Source: Methanosarcinales archaeon
GTDB lineage: Archaea; Halobacteriota; Methanosarcinia; Methanosarcinales; Methanogasteraceae
Assembly (NCBI GenBank): GCA_030606635.1
Contig: JAUWGA010000031.1
Location: 1-12,503, forward strand
DNA length: 12,503 nt
Reading direction: 5' to 3'
The notes beneath the pieces were generated by a model. That model saw nothing but the letters and a program-made list of their open reading frames with translations. It had not been told where the DNA came from and did no database searches. Below, piece by piece: positions 1-6,050 of the stretch (its first letter is position 1; the number at the start of each line of letters is the position of its first letter). Both the position numbers and the translations under genes were made by a program.

Positions 1-2
1 GC

Positions 3-614
3 GTCCTGTCAGACCCGGACTCTGACCAGCCATTGACGTCCGAGCGGGTCAGGACGGCGATCGAACGCACCCTGCTCGACTGCGGCTGCGAATCAGAAGG
101 GACGATCGTTGCAGGCGGGAAAGGCGCAGCCGATCCGCACAACGCAGGCAGAGGCGCACTGCGGGTGGATGAGAGCATCGTGATCGATATATTCCCCCGG
201 CTTAAGATGGAGCGGTACTACGCGGATATGACCCGCACAGTTGCGCGGGGCAGCCCACCGCGGGCGCTATCCGAGATGTATGATGCTGTGCTGGATGCGC
301 AGACCGCCGCGCTTGGGGTGGTGCGGGCAGGAGCATCTGGCGAGGAGGTTCATGATACCGCGTGCGGCGTATTTGAGGATGCCGGGTACAGGGAACTATT
401 CATCCACTCGACCGGGCACGGAGTCGGGCTGGATGTCCATGAGGAACCGCATATAGGTGTCGGCGGCGAGATGCTCAAAGCCGGGAATGTGATCACCATC
501 GAGCCCGGGCTGTACGATCCCGAGATCGGCGGCATCCGGATCGAGGATCTGGTCGTGGTAACGAAATCCGGGTGTGAGAATCTTACCACGATTGGGAAGG
601 GGTTTTTGGTCTGA
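3..614 (+). CDS. M24 family Xaa-Pro peptidase (aminopeptidase P/prolidase type), 5' truncated by window edge
   Basis: This is a cytoplasmic metallopeptidase that removes residues ahead of proline or splits Xaa-Pro dipeptides. The frame is open to the left edge, so only the C-terminal 203 residues (the catalytic pita-bread domain) are visible. A TTG at 33 could be mistaken for a start, but the reading continues upstream of it. All five expected metal ligands of the M24 fold are recognisable: Asp in VIDIFPR, Asp in YYADMTRT, His in STGHGVGLDVHE, Glu in ITIEPGLY and Glu in GIRIEDLVVV. The GLDVHE and GIRIEDLV motifs favour the Xaa-Pro group over methionine aminopeptidase. It ends at TGA 612-614 and converges on the beta-helix gene to its right. 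The family call is firm; the exact substrate is not. Confidence 0.93.
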   Translation, partial: VLSDPDSDQPLTSERVRTAIERTLLDCGCESEGTIVAGGKGAADPHNAGRGALRVDESIVIDIFPRLKMERYYADMTRTVARGSPPRALSEMYDAVLDAQTAALGVVRAGASGEEVHDTACGVFEDAGYRELFIHSTGHGVGLDVHEEPHIGVGGEMLKAGNVITIEPGLYDPEIGGIRIEDLVVVTKSGCENLTTIGKGFLV

Positions 615-697
615 TTCGCCCTGGGACGTACCTCCCGAGCTGCAACATGAAAATACCTCCGCAATCTCCCTGTTCGTGTCTTCGATCATAAATCCCA

Positions 698-747
698 CAT
701 TCCAGCGCCCCCGCGCATTCTTTTGCAGGGGGTAATTGACTGGAATG
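698..747. terminator. Candidate bidirectional terminator hairpin between convergent genes
   Basis: CATTCCAG (698-705) pairs with CTGGAATG (740-747). Inside it CCCCC (708-712) pairs with GGGGG (728-732) around a loop that contains TTCTTTT. The structure sits in the 163-bp gap between two convergent genes, where a shared terminator is expected. The two stem segments are separated by an unpaired internal loop and there is no long T-run, so the call is tentative. I see nothing else in 615-777. Confidence 0.4.
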
Positions 748-775
748 GAGTGTTGTGATGCTTCTGGTATGGTCA

Positions 776-1679
776 AACTACAATTCTACGATCTCAGCCG
801 CCGCCTGCAGGATCATGAGAGCGTCGAGCGAAGTGGTCTGCCCGTCGCCACTGACGTCGGCTGCGTCGTCGTGTGCACCGTTGACTGCGAGCTGGAGCGC
901 GATCGCGGCGTCCGCGGGGGTGAGGTAGCCGTCGCCGTTGAGGTCGCCTTTCACAGATGATGGTGAGCAGAGCGGGTGATGATCGAAAGTGCCATCATCA
1001 GTGATGTTGTACGGCGTATTTCCAAGTCCATCCCCATCCGGATCATCGCATTTATAGTCGCTCCAGTAGTTTCCGCCGATGGAGGGTCCTCCGATTATAT
1101 TTAGTCCGGCGGTTATTATGGTGGTGTTCCACTGGTTGGATCCGTCGTCGTAGACGTTGTTTGCGTTGTCGAAGTAGTTGTTGTAGATCAGGTTGTTGCT
1201 CGAATATTCTAGGTAGATGCCGTAACCGTCGTTGTTCGATGCGGTGTTGCCTGTGAGTGTGTTGTTGCTCGACTCGTACAGTTCGATGCCGTGGTACTTA
1301 TTGTTCGATGCGTTGTTGTCAGAGATGTTGCAGTGATCTGCTCCGGTGAGATAAATCCCATCATTTCCTGTTGCCCCAGTCACATTGAACCCTGAGATGT
1401 TCACATAATCCACGGTCACCTTGAAGACGTGGTCGCCCGAATCTGCCGCGGTCACGGTCACCACATCCGCGCCCTCGCCTGCAAGTGTGAGATGCGCTGT
1501 CGCAATATCCACATTCTCGGTGTAGTTACCGGCTTTCACACAGATCGTCTCGCCCGCGGTCGCATTGTCGACCGCCGCCTGTATCGGTGTCGTGCTCGCG
1601 TTAAACGCGCCGCCATCGTGCCACCAGCCAGTCTCGTCGACGCAGATGTTGCCGCAGTCGCAAGAGATCGCGGCTGCCG
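776..1679. repeat. Copy 1 of a ~0.9-kb beta-helix/dockerin module duplication
   Basis: This segment matches 1937-2843 in the same orientation. Similarity begins two bases beyond the TAG stop (AACTACAATTCTAC in both copies) and ends in the signal-peptide codons. Conservation is uneven. 811-880 is identical over 70 bp to 1972-2041, and 1641-1679 matches 2805-2843 at 38 of 39 positions, while the central helix coils have diverged. Confidence 0.9.
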
Positions 1680-1746
1680 TCGTTACGGATACTGTAATAA
1701 GTGCTAAAATCAGTGCTGTCGTTTTAATGATCGTGTATGCTTTCAT
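778..1746 (-). CDS. Secreted parallel beta-helix (NosD/PbH1-type) protein with C-terminal dockerin
   Basis: This 322-residue extracellular protein has a signal peptide at about 1-26 (hydrophobic ALILALITVS, then TTAAA). Residues about 28-245 form a right-handed parallel beta-helix, with repeats such as CNISDNNASNN, NNTLTGNTASNN and NNLIYNNYFDN that are typical of NosD/PbH1 proteins. A Ca-binding-like DDPDGDGLGNTPY follows. Residues about 266-317 are a type I-like dockerin with two loops, DLNGDGYLTPADA and DVSGDGQTTSLDA. The start is ATG at 1744-1746 with a strong SD (GAGGTGAG, complement of 1753-1760) six bases away. The role is probably cell-surface or matrix; dockerins bind cohesins, but no cohesin is encoded here. 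It is a close paralogue of residues 379-678 of the subtilase next door. Confidence 0.88.
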   Translation of the reverse strand: MKAYTIIKTTALILALITVSVTTAAAISCDCGNICVDETGWWHDGGAFNASTTPIQAAVDNATAGETICVKAGNYTENVDIATAHLTLAGEGADVVTVTAADSGDHVFKVTVDYVNISGFNVTGATGNDGIYLTGADHCNISDNNASNNKYHGIELYESSNNTLTGNTASNNDGYGIYLEYSSNNLIYNNYFDNANNVYDDGSNQWNTTIITAGLNIIGGPSIGGNYWSDYKCDDPDGDGLGNTPYNITDDGTFDHHPLCSPSSVKGDLNGDGYLTPADAAIALQLAVNGAHDDAADVSGDGQTTSLDALMILQAAAEIVEL

Positions 1747-1838
1747 ATTATGCTCACCTCATCTTATACTCATACTGCATCTTTCCGGTGCAGATGCCTC
1801 GTTATGCCAGAAGAGTGGATATACCTAAACCACCCCCC

Positions 1839-1849
1839 ATTATAAACTT
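1839..1849 (-). promoter_or_regulatory. TATA-box promoter of the beta-helix/dockerin gene
   Basis: On the minus strand this reads AAGTTTATAAT, a good archaeal TATA box about 95 bp before the ATG. A start about 25 bases downstream would give a leader of about 70 nt. That leader includes a small hairpin (GCATCT 1777-1782 with AGATGC 1792-1797) and the SD. A second similar AT-rich motif lies near 1883-1892. Independent transcription fits the terminator just upstream at 1900-1918. Confidence 0.45.
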
Positions 1850-1899
1850 GTCGGGAATTCTTGATACAGACCTTAAGACCGAAGTTTATAAGATATCGC

Positions 1900-1918
1900 A
1901 AAAACAAGCCGTACGGCT
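1900..1918 (-). terminator. Intrinsic-type terminator downstream of the subtilase gene
   Basis: On the minus strand the perfect palindrome AGCCGTACGGCT (1907-1918) is followed directly by TGTTTTTG (T-run complementary to 1900-1904). It lies 21 bp after the subtilase stop. A GC-rich stem followed by a U-run is the standard intrinsic terminator arrangement, and T-runs alone also terminate archaeal RNA polymerase. Confidence 0.6.
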
Positions 1919-1936
1919 ACGAAAGTTGTAGGGCCT

Positions 1937-2843
1937 AACTACAATTCTACTATCCCGGCTGCCGCCCGCATGATCATGAGAGCGTCGAGCGAAGTGGTCT
2001 GCCCGTCGCCACTGACGTCGGCTGCGTCGTCGTGTGCACCGGTGACTGCAAGGTGAAGTGCGATCGTGGCGTCCGCAGGGGTGAGGTTACCGTCGCCGTT
2101 GAGGTCGCCTTTCACAGGTGATGGTGGGCAGAGCGGGTGATAATCGAGATTGCTGCCGCCATTTATGCTGTACGACGTATTTCCAAGTCCATCTCCATCC
2201 GGATCATCGCATTTATAGTCGCTCCAGTAGTTTCCGCCGATGGAGGGTCCGCCGATTATATTTGGTTCGGTGGTTACGGTGGTGTTCCACCGGTTGGATC
2301 CGTCGTCGTATGCGTTGTCTGCGTTGCTCCAGTAGTTGTTGTAGATCAGGTTGTCGTTCGAATCGTACAGGTTGATGCCATAGTTGTCGTTGTTCGATGC
2401 GGTGTTGTTCAGAAGTATGTTGTCGTCCGAAAACTTCAGGTAGATGCCGTTCCAGTTGCCCGATACAGTGTTGTCAGAGATGTTGCAGTGAGCGGCTCCG
2501 TTGAGATGAATCCCTGCCCGGGAAGTTCCGTTTGCTCCGGTCACAGTGAACCCTGAGATGTTTACGTAATTAGCGATCACCTCAAAGACGTGATTGCCTG
2601 AATTCGCGGCTTGAACAATCGTCGAAACAGACCCGGTCTCAGACTGAATCGTCAGATGATCCGTCGCCACATGCACGCGCTCGGTGTAGCTACCCTCCTT
2701 GACGCAGATCGTGTCACCACCGCTCGCGTTATCCACCGCATCCTGTATCGGTGCTCCGCTAGCGTTAAACGCGCCGCCGTCGCGCCACCAGCCACGCGTG
2801 CTCACGCAGATGTCGCCGCAGTCGCAAGAGATCGCGGCTGCCG
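1937..2843. repeat. Copy 2 of the ~0.9-kb beta-helix/dockerin module, inside the subtilase gene
   Basis: This segment matches 776-1679. The right boundary is sharp: 2815-2843 equals 1651-1679 over 29 bp (coding for AAAISCDCG and the next base pairs), and then all similarity stops. In copy 1 that point falls in the signal peptide; here it falls in the middle of the protein. Confidence 0.9.
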
Positions 2844-3975
2844 GGATACGTGCTTCAACCAAACCATAGCCATACGTGTCGTCCTTCCCCGGATCTCCCA
2901 ACTCTTGTGCCGTCGATTGTAGTTGCAGTCTCACATCTTCGTTGTTCACTACCCCATCGTCGTTAACATCCGGCAGGTTAGATGAAATGATAAGAGCGGC
3001 TGTTCCAACCACATGAGGGGCTGCCTGGGAAGTTCCGCTCAAAGTTCCATAACCATCGCCACTGGTAGTAGACATTATATTCACGCCTGGAGCAGCTAAC
3101 TCAACCTCCGGACCTATAGGTGAAAAAGATGCTTGGCTATCATTCAGATCGGTAGCTGTTACAGCTATCACAGAATCATATCTAGCTGGATAGGTCACAT
3201 TTCCACCATCTGTATTTCCAGCCGCTGCCACCAGAAGCACACCTGCATCGGAGGCATTACGACAAGCTTCTCGAAGTGATTGACAATCCTCCTTAGTGCC
3301 AGAGCTCATAATTGCCACATCCATATCATTATCTACCGCCCACTCAATGCCAGCAATCACCCAGCTGACAGTACCAAAGCCGGCACTATCCAATACCCTG
3401 ACAGCATAGAGGCTGGCATTTGGGGCTACACCTACCACACCTATTCCATTCCCCTCAGCAGCGATGATGCCTGCCACATGGGTGCCATGGCTATTGTAAT
3501 CATCAAAGGGATCAGGATCGTTGAACACGAAATCATAACCGCCTTTGTAATTGGCATCCAAGTCTTCATGAGTATAATCTATGCCGGTATCAATAACTGC
3601 CACTTTAACCCCGGTACCATCAATGCCGTTGTTATGCGTCATTTCACAGCCGATGTGGCGCACACCCGAGGAATTCACGTATTCATCGGTTGCTATCGTA
3701 AGTATTAAATCGTCCTCAATATAGGCGACCCTATGGTTCTTTCTCATATTATCTATCGCCTTCTCTGATAAACTTGCAGACACGGCAGGGATTAAGCGAT
3801 ACTCATGTTTTACAACGCCCCCTTCACTGTGGATCAATGCCTTTTCCGAAGGAATAGGCATCTGGTGAAATCCGATAATAACATCACGTCGTGGCTCTTC
3901 TGAGTAAGCTGTTCCACTTAATAGTATGATGCTAATTGCTAAAAACGTTATAAACGTCAAAAAGAATTTTTTCAT
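1939..3975 (-). CDS. Secreted subtilisin-like serine protease (S8) fused to parallel beta-helix and dockerin
   Basis: This 678-residue exported protease starts with a signal peptide (about 1-25, MKKFFLTF then a hydrophobic core). An I9-like propeptide follows at about 31-97, then a subtilase domain at about 105-376. The catalytic triad is complete: Asp129 (AVIDTGID), His163 (SHGTHVAG) and Ser316 (SGTSQAAP), with oxyanion Asn254 (AAGN). An EF-hand-like loop (DVNDDGVVNNEDV, 336-348) sits in the last part of the protease. Residues about 379-600 are a NosD/PbH1-type beta-helix and about 622-673 a dockerin (DLNGDGNLTPADA, DVSGDGQTTSLDA). The helix and dockerin are a near copy of the neighbouring gene. 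The protease coding region looks more AT-rich than the helix/dockerin part, which supports a mosaic origin. ATG at 3973-3975 lacks a strong SD (GAAAG only). Substrate and cohesin partner are unknown. Confidence 0.92.
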   Translation of the reverse strand: MKKFFLTFITFLAISIILLSGTAYSEEPRRDVIIGFHQMPIPSEKALIHSEGGVVKHEYRLIPAVSASLSEKAIDNMRKNHRVAYIEDDLILTIATDEYVNSSGVRHIGCEMTHNNGIDGTGVKVAVIDTGIDYTHEDLDANYKGGYDFVFNDPDPFDDYNSHGTHVAGIIAAEGNGIGVVGVAPNASLYAVRVLDSAGFGTVSWVIAGIEWAVDNDMDVAIMSSGTKEDCQSLREACRNASDAGVLLVAAAGNTDGGNVTYPARYDSVIAVTATDLNDSQASFSPIGPEVELAAPGVNIMSTTSGDGYGTLSGTSQAAPHVVGTAALIISSNLPDVNDDGVVNNEDVRLQLQSTAQELGDPGKDDTYGYGLVEARIPAAAISCDCGDICVSTRGWWRDGGAFNASGAPIQDAVDNASGGDTICVKEGSYTERVHVATDHLTIQSETGSVSTIVQAANSGNHVFEVIANYVNISGFTVTGANGTSRAGIHLNGAAHCNISDNTVSGNWNGIYLKFSDDNILLNNTASNNDNYGINLYDSNDNLIYNNYWSNADNAYDDGSNRWNTTVTTEPNIIGGPSIGGNYWSDYKCDDPDGDGLGNTSYSINGGSNLDYHPLCPPSPVKGDLNGDGNLTPADATIALHLAVTGAHDDAADVSGDGQTTSLDALMIMRAAAGIVEL

Positions 3976-3991
3976 ATCTTTCTACTGTACT

Positions 3992-4027
3992 AAAAAAAGT
4001 AAAGACAGGGATTTGATAGCAAATCCC
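3992..4027 (-). terminator. Hairpin plus T-run downstream of the cytochrome gene
   Basis: GGGATTT (4008-4014) and AAATCCC (4021-4027) form a perfect 7-bp stem with a 6-nt loop. In the direction of cytochrome transcription, seven Ts (complement of 3992-3998) follow after nine bases. The T-run is only 16 bp before the subtilase ATG, so this element either ends the cytochrome mRNA or limits readthrough into the subtilase. No convincing separate subtilase promoter is visible in 3976-4066. Confidence 0.5.
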
Positions 4028-4066
4028 TATTCGATGTCATGTGGCTTCTTAGGCGGTTCGTGTGTG

Positions 4067-5374
4067 TTATCCGATCGTGGCAGAGTCAGAACCATGTAGA
4101 GCATTAACGGTTACTTCGTCTCCAGCCGCTGCTGACGAACAGTCAACCACGATCCGTGTATCGTCCCAGTTGACAATACTGGATTCAAGGACGCTGCCTT
4201 CGCAATTGACGGTAACATCGAGCCACCCATTATATGATCCATCGCTGAACCCTGAACCACGGATGGTTACAATACTCCTCCTAAGCGTAGCTGAATCGAT
4301 TGTTACCTGAGGCACAACCACTATCGGCACCAAATTGCTCTCCATGCCACTCTTGACCACACGCAGTCCGTAATTTCCTGCATCCAGTGCAGAGATGGTT
4401 ACTACTATCTCTGAGGTGTTTATGGAGTCAGGTGTCACGTTCATAGTTCCTGCATCATTAACAATAACCACCTCGGAAGTATAGTTAATACCATTCACAG
4501 TATTCTCGAAGTTGTCACCGGTAATGGTCACCACGGTTTCCACACCAGCCAACATACTGGCAGGACTTACCTCGTCGATACTCGGTATTATCGGTCCTGT
4601 CTGCGGTGCATCGCTGTATGCCACATACCATGCATGACAGCCCGCGCAGTCCCAACTATCACCTACATGCCCATATCCAAGCTCGCCTTTAGTACTGGTG
4701 TAGTCGTACTGGATATTGTGCAGAGATATAGTACCATGACAATCTTCACATTTTCTGATGTCGAGCAGATTCCCACCATCAGAAGTGTCGCCGTGGCATA
4801 TACCGCAATCGAGGCTCAGAGTGCCAAGATTGTGGTGCGTCTCGGGGTTACTATAAATCGGTGGTACCGATGTGCTGTCGGGTTCATGACATGCCTCACA
4901 GCCACCCCATTTCTTATCGGTTGTATTGTCTATCGCGGTATAGCTGGTATCCGGGGTTATCAGTGACGGGGCGTATGTCGGGATCGAATGCCCATCATCA
5001 TAGTCGTCGACAAAGCTACCGTGACAGTAACTACAATGCCTGTCCACAGCTTCTTGTGTTTCATGGTGTGGTGATGTAACATGACACTCCACACAATTCC
5101 TGATTATTCCAACACCGGTACTGCCGTCGGGGTTGGTCATAACCTGGTGGCAGTCTGTACATCCATAGCTCGTCTGTACTAACATGTGGTGGGTATCCGG
5201 AACGCCGGAACTATGGCATGCCCTACAGTCATCTTCTGCGAACTCTGCACACAAGGTGTCATATATTCCCAGATCCTGATTTGCCGGTGGTGGCGGTACT
5301 ATTGCTAATGCTACACCAATCGTCAGAACAACAATTAACATAGTTAGCCCATACAATATTCTTTTTCTATTCAC
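4067..5374 (-). CDS. Secreted octaheme c-type cytochrome with two C-terminal IPT/TIG-like domains
   Basis: This is a 435-residue extracytoplasmic electron-transfer protein. A signal peptide occupies about 1-25 (RKRILYGL then TMLIVVLTIGVALA). Eight CxxCH haem c motifs lie in residues 50-247: CRACH 50, CTDCH 72, CVECH 94, CSYCH 114, CEACH 159, CGICH 190, CEDCH 209 and CAGCH 243. Extra histidines (DTHHM, SPHHE, ETHHN, DDGHS) could be distal ligands. Residues about 263-354 and 356-435 look like two IPT/TIG immunoglobulin-like domains (SIDEVSPASMLAG..TITGDNF; TIRGSGFSDG). There is no C-terminal membrane anchor. The start is GTG (5372-5374) with a strong SD GGAGGAGGAT nine bases upstream. Multihaem cytochromes carry electrons across the envelope or to partner cells in syntrophic archaea; that role here is inferred. 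Confidence 0.93.
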   Translation of the reverse strand: MNRKRILYGLTMLIVVLTIGVALAIVPPPPANQDLGIYDTLCAEFAEDDCRACHSSGVPDTHHMLVQTSYGCTDCHQVMTNPDGSTGVGIIRNCVECHVTSPHHETQEAVDRHCSYCHGSFVDDYDDGHSIPTYAPSLITPDTSYTAIDNTTDKKWGGCEACHEPDSTSVPPIYSNPETHHNLGTLSLDCGICHGDTSDGGNLLDIRKCEDCHGTISLHNIQYDYTSTKGELGYGHVGDSWDCAGCHAWYVAYSDAPQTGPIIPSIDEVSPASMLAGVETVVTITGDNFENTVNGINYTSEVVIVNDAGTMNVTPDSINTSEIVVTISALDAGNYGLRVVKSGMESNLVPIVVVPQVTIDSATLRRSIVTIRGSGFSDGSYNGWLDVTVNCEGSVLESSIVNWDDTRIVVDCSSAAAGDEVTVNALHGSDSATIG

Positions 5375-5383
5375 TACTATAAT

Positions 5384-5393
5384 ATCCTCCTCC
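5384..5393 (-). promoter_or_regulatory. Strong Shine-Dalgarno of the cytochrome gene
   Basis: The complement reads GGAGGAGGAT with a 9-nt spacer to the GTG codon. It decides the GTG start, since no in-frame ATG occurs ahead of the signal peptide. Confidence 0.75.
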
Positions 5394-5426
5394 TATTGTT
5401 TGTAGTAAGGCATAATACGATCAACC

Positions 5427-5442
5427 CCTTAAAAAGTTTTCG
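5427..5442 (-). promoter_or_regulatory. BRE/TATA promoter of the cytochrome gene
   Basis: The minus strand reads CGAAAACTTTTTAAGG, a BRE-like purine stretch followed by a CTTTTTAA TATA box. A start about 25 bp downstream (near 5403) would give a leader of about 30 nt that contains the SD. Confidence 0.5.
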
Positions 5443-5590
5443 TTTTTTTGGAATCGGGATAAAATTCGCGCATACCCGAACCCATACCAGTGGCCACGTC
5501 GCCCGGGATCTCGGGGATTTTTAACTCTCCGGATTGTGCCCATACGCTTCGGGACACGCCTCAATTCCCTTCCGTGAATCAAGCCATTAG

Positions 5591-5598
5591 TATAAAAT
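5591..5598 (+). promoter_or_regulatory. TATA box for the coiled-coil/NifH-like operon
   Basis: TATAAAAT is followed by a predicted start near 5620 and a leader of about 80 nt. A second AT-rich box at 5688-5697 (TTATTAAATA) would instead direct a leaderless transcript beginning near the internal ATG at 5721. Confidence 0.4.
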
Positions 5599-5627
5599 CG
5601 GCAATTGGATTTTCAGATGCAGGGATG

Positions 5628-5644
5628 TGCCACAGAGTGTGGCA
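5628..5644 (+). promoter_or_regulatory. Perfect hairpin in the predicted 5' leader
   Basis: TGCCACA (5628-5634) and TGTGGCA (5638-5644) form a perfect 7-bp stem closed by a GAG loop. The 3' arm GGCA can alternatively pair with TGCC at 5649-5652. It may be a regulatory leader structure or an operator; no known riboswitch is recognised. Confidence 0.35.
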
Positions 5645-5699
5645 GGGCTGCCGACACCAGAGAAGACGACATCTCCATCATTAATCATTATTAAATACT

Positions 5700-6014
5700 A
5701 TGGAAGCGCAAGTTTCAAATATGGCTACAGAATTGATGGATACAGAAGTCTTACTCAAACTTGGTGAGGCAATGATTGTTCGCGAAAAAGAGTTTTCAGA
5801 GGTCTCCAGATCAATATCGGAACTATCAGAAGAGGACCATCCTGAGGAGGAGGCATACCTCAAAGAGTTTTACACGCGTGTTCATGGTTTCATGGACAAA
5901 ACAACCGATCTGATCGCAGCATACCAGGAGTATATAGCAGCGCTTGAGAATGCATGTACCGAACAAGATACAAGAGCACGCTCGAGTGGTGGATGTTTAA
6001 GTTGCGGATTGTGA
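5700..6014 (+). CDS. Small coiled-coil protein with C-terminal CxxC, function unknown
   Basis: I do not recognise this 104-residue protein. Residues about 8-85 are highly charged and alpha-helical with heptad-like spacing (LLKLGEAMIVREKEF, EVSRSISELSEE, YLKEFYTRVHGF), suggesting a coiled-coil bundle. The C-terminus is GGCLSCGL, a glycine-flanked CxxC that could bind metal or a cluster or be redox-active. A third Cys lies at ALENACTEQD. No SD precedes ATG 5700. ATG 5721 (M8) is an alternative, because a TATA-like box at 5688-5697 would put a leaderless start close to it. It ends 21 bp before the NifH-like gene and is probably cotranscribed with it, so it may be a partner of that ATPase (inference). 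Its 3' end holds copy A of a short direct repeat. Confidence 0.72.
   Translation: MEAQVSNMATELMDTEVLLKLGEAMIVREKEFSEVSRSISELSEEDHPEEEAYLKEFYTRVHGFMDKTTDLIAAYQEYIAALENACTEQDTRARSSGGCLSCGL
5932..5968 (+). repeat. Direct repeat copy A (inside the coiled-coil gene)
   Basis: This 37-bp segment matches 6014-6050 at 34 positions, with an 82-bp offset; all three differences are transitions. Here it is coding (YIAALENACTEQ). Confidence 0.9.
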
Positions 6015-6050
6015 TATAGCAGCGCTTGAGAACGTATGTACCAAACAAGA
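6014..6050 (+). repeat. Direct repeat copy B (spans the NifH-like start codon)
   Basis: This second copy begins at the last base of the upstream TGA stop. It supplies the whole intergenic spacer plus the first five codons of the NifH-like gene (ATG at 6036-6038). The matching ATG in copy A (5954-5956) is out of frame with the coiled-coil gene. Confidence 0.9.

Larger units (their letters stand above)
5375..5699. other. 325-bp divergent intergenic region
   Basis: This stretch lies between the cytochrome (-) and the small coiled-coil gene (+). It holds the cytochrome SD and promoter on the left and, on the right, a plus-strand TATA box (5591-5598) and a perfect hairpin (5628-5644). The middle (about 5460-5580) is GC-richer; I see no gene, tRNA or clear repeat in it. 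A 64-codon frame at 5490-5684 has no coding character. Confidence 0.6.

Noticed and set aside
776..2843. Tandem similarity as an insertion sequence or phage structure
   Set aside because: The repeat is explained by coding modules; there is no transposase, terminal inverted repeat or target duplication.
5500..5525. CCCGGGATCTCGGGG followed by TTTTT, terminator-like
   Set aside because: The stem is short and no plus-strand gene upstream would need it; it may be chance.
5490..5684. 64-codon plus-strand frame in the divergent intergenic region
   Set aside because: It has a low-quality sequence (ends RRRHLHH), no SD, and overlaps the predicted promoter and leader hairpin.
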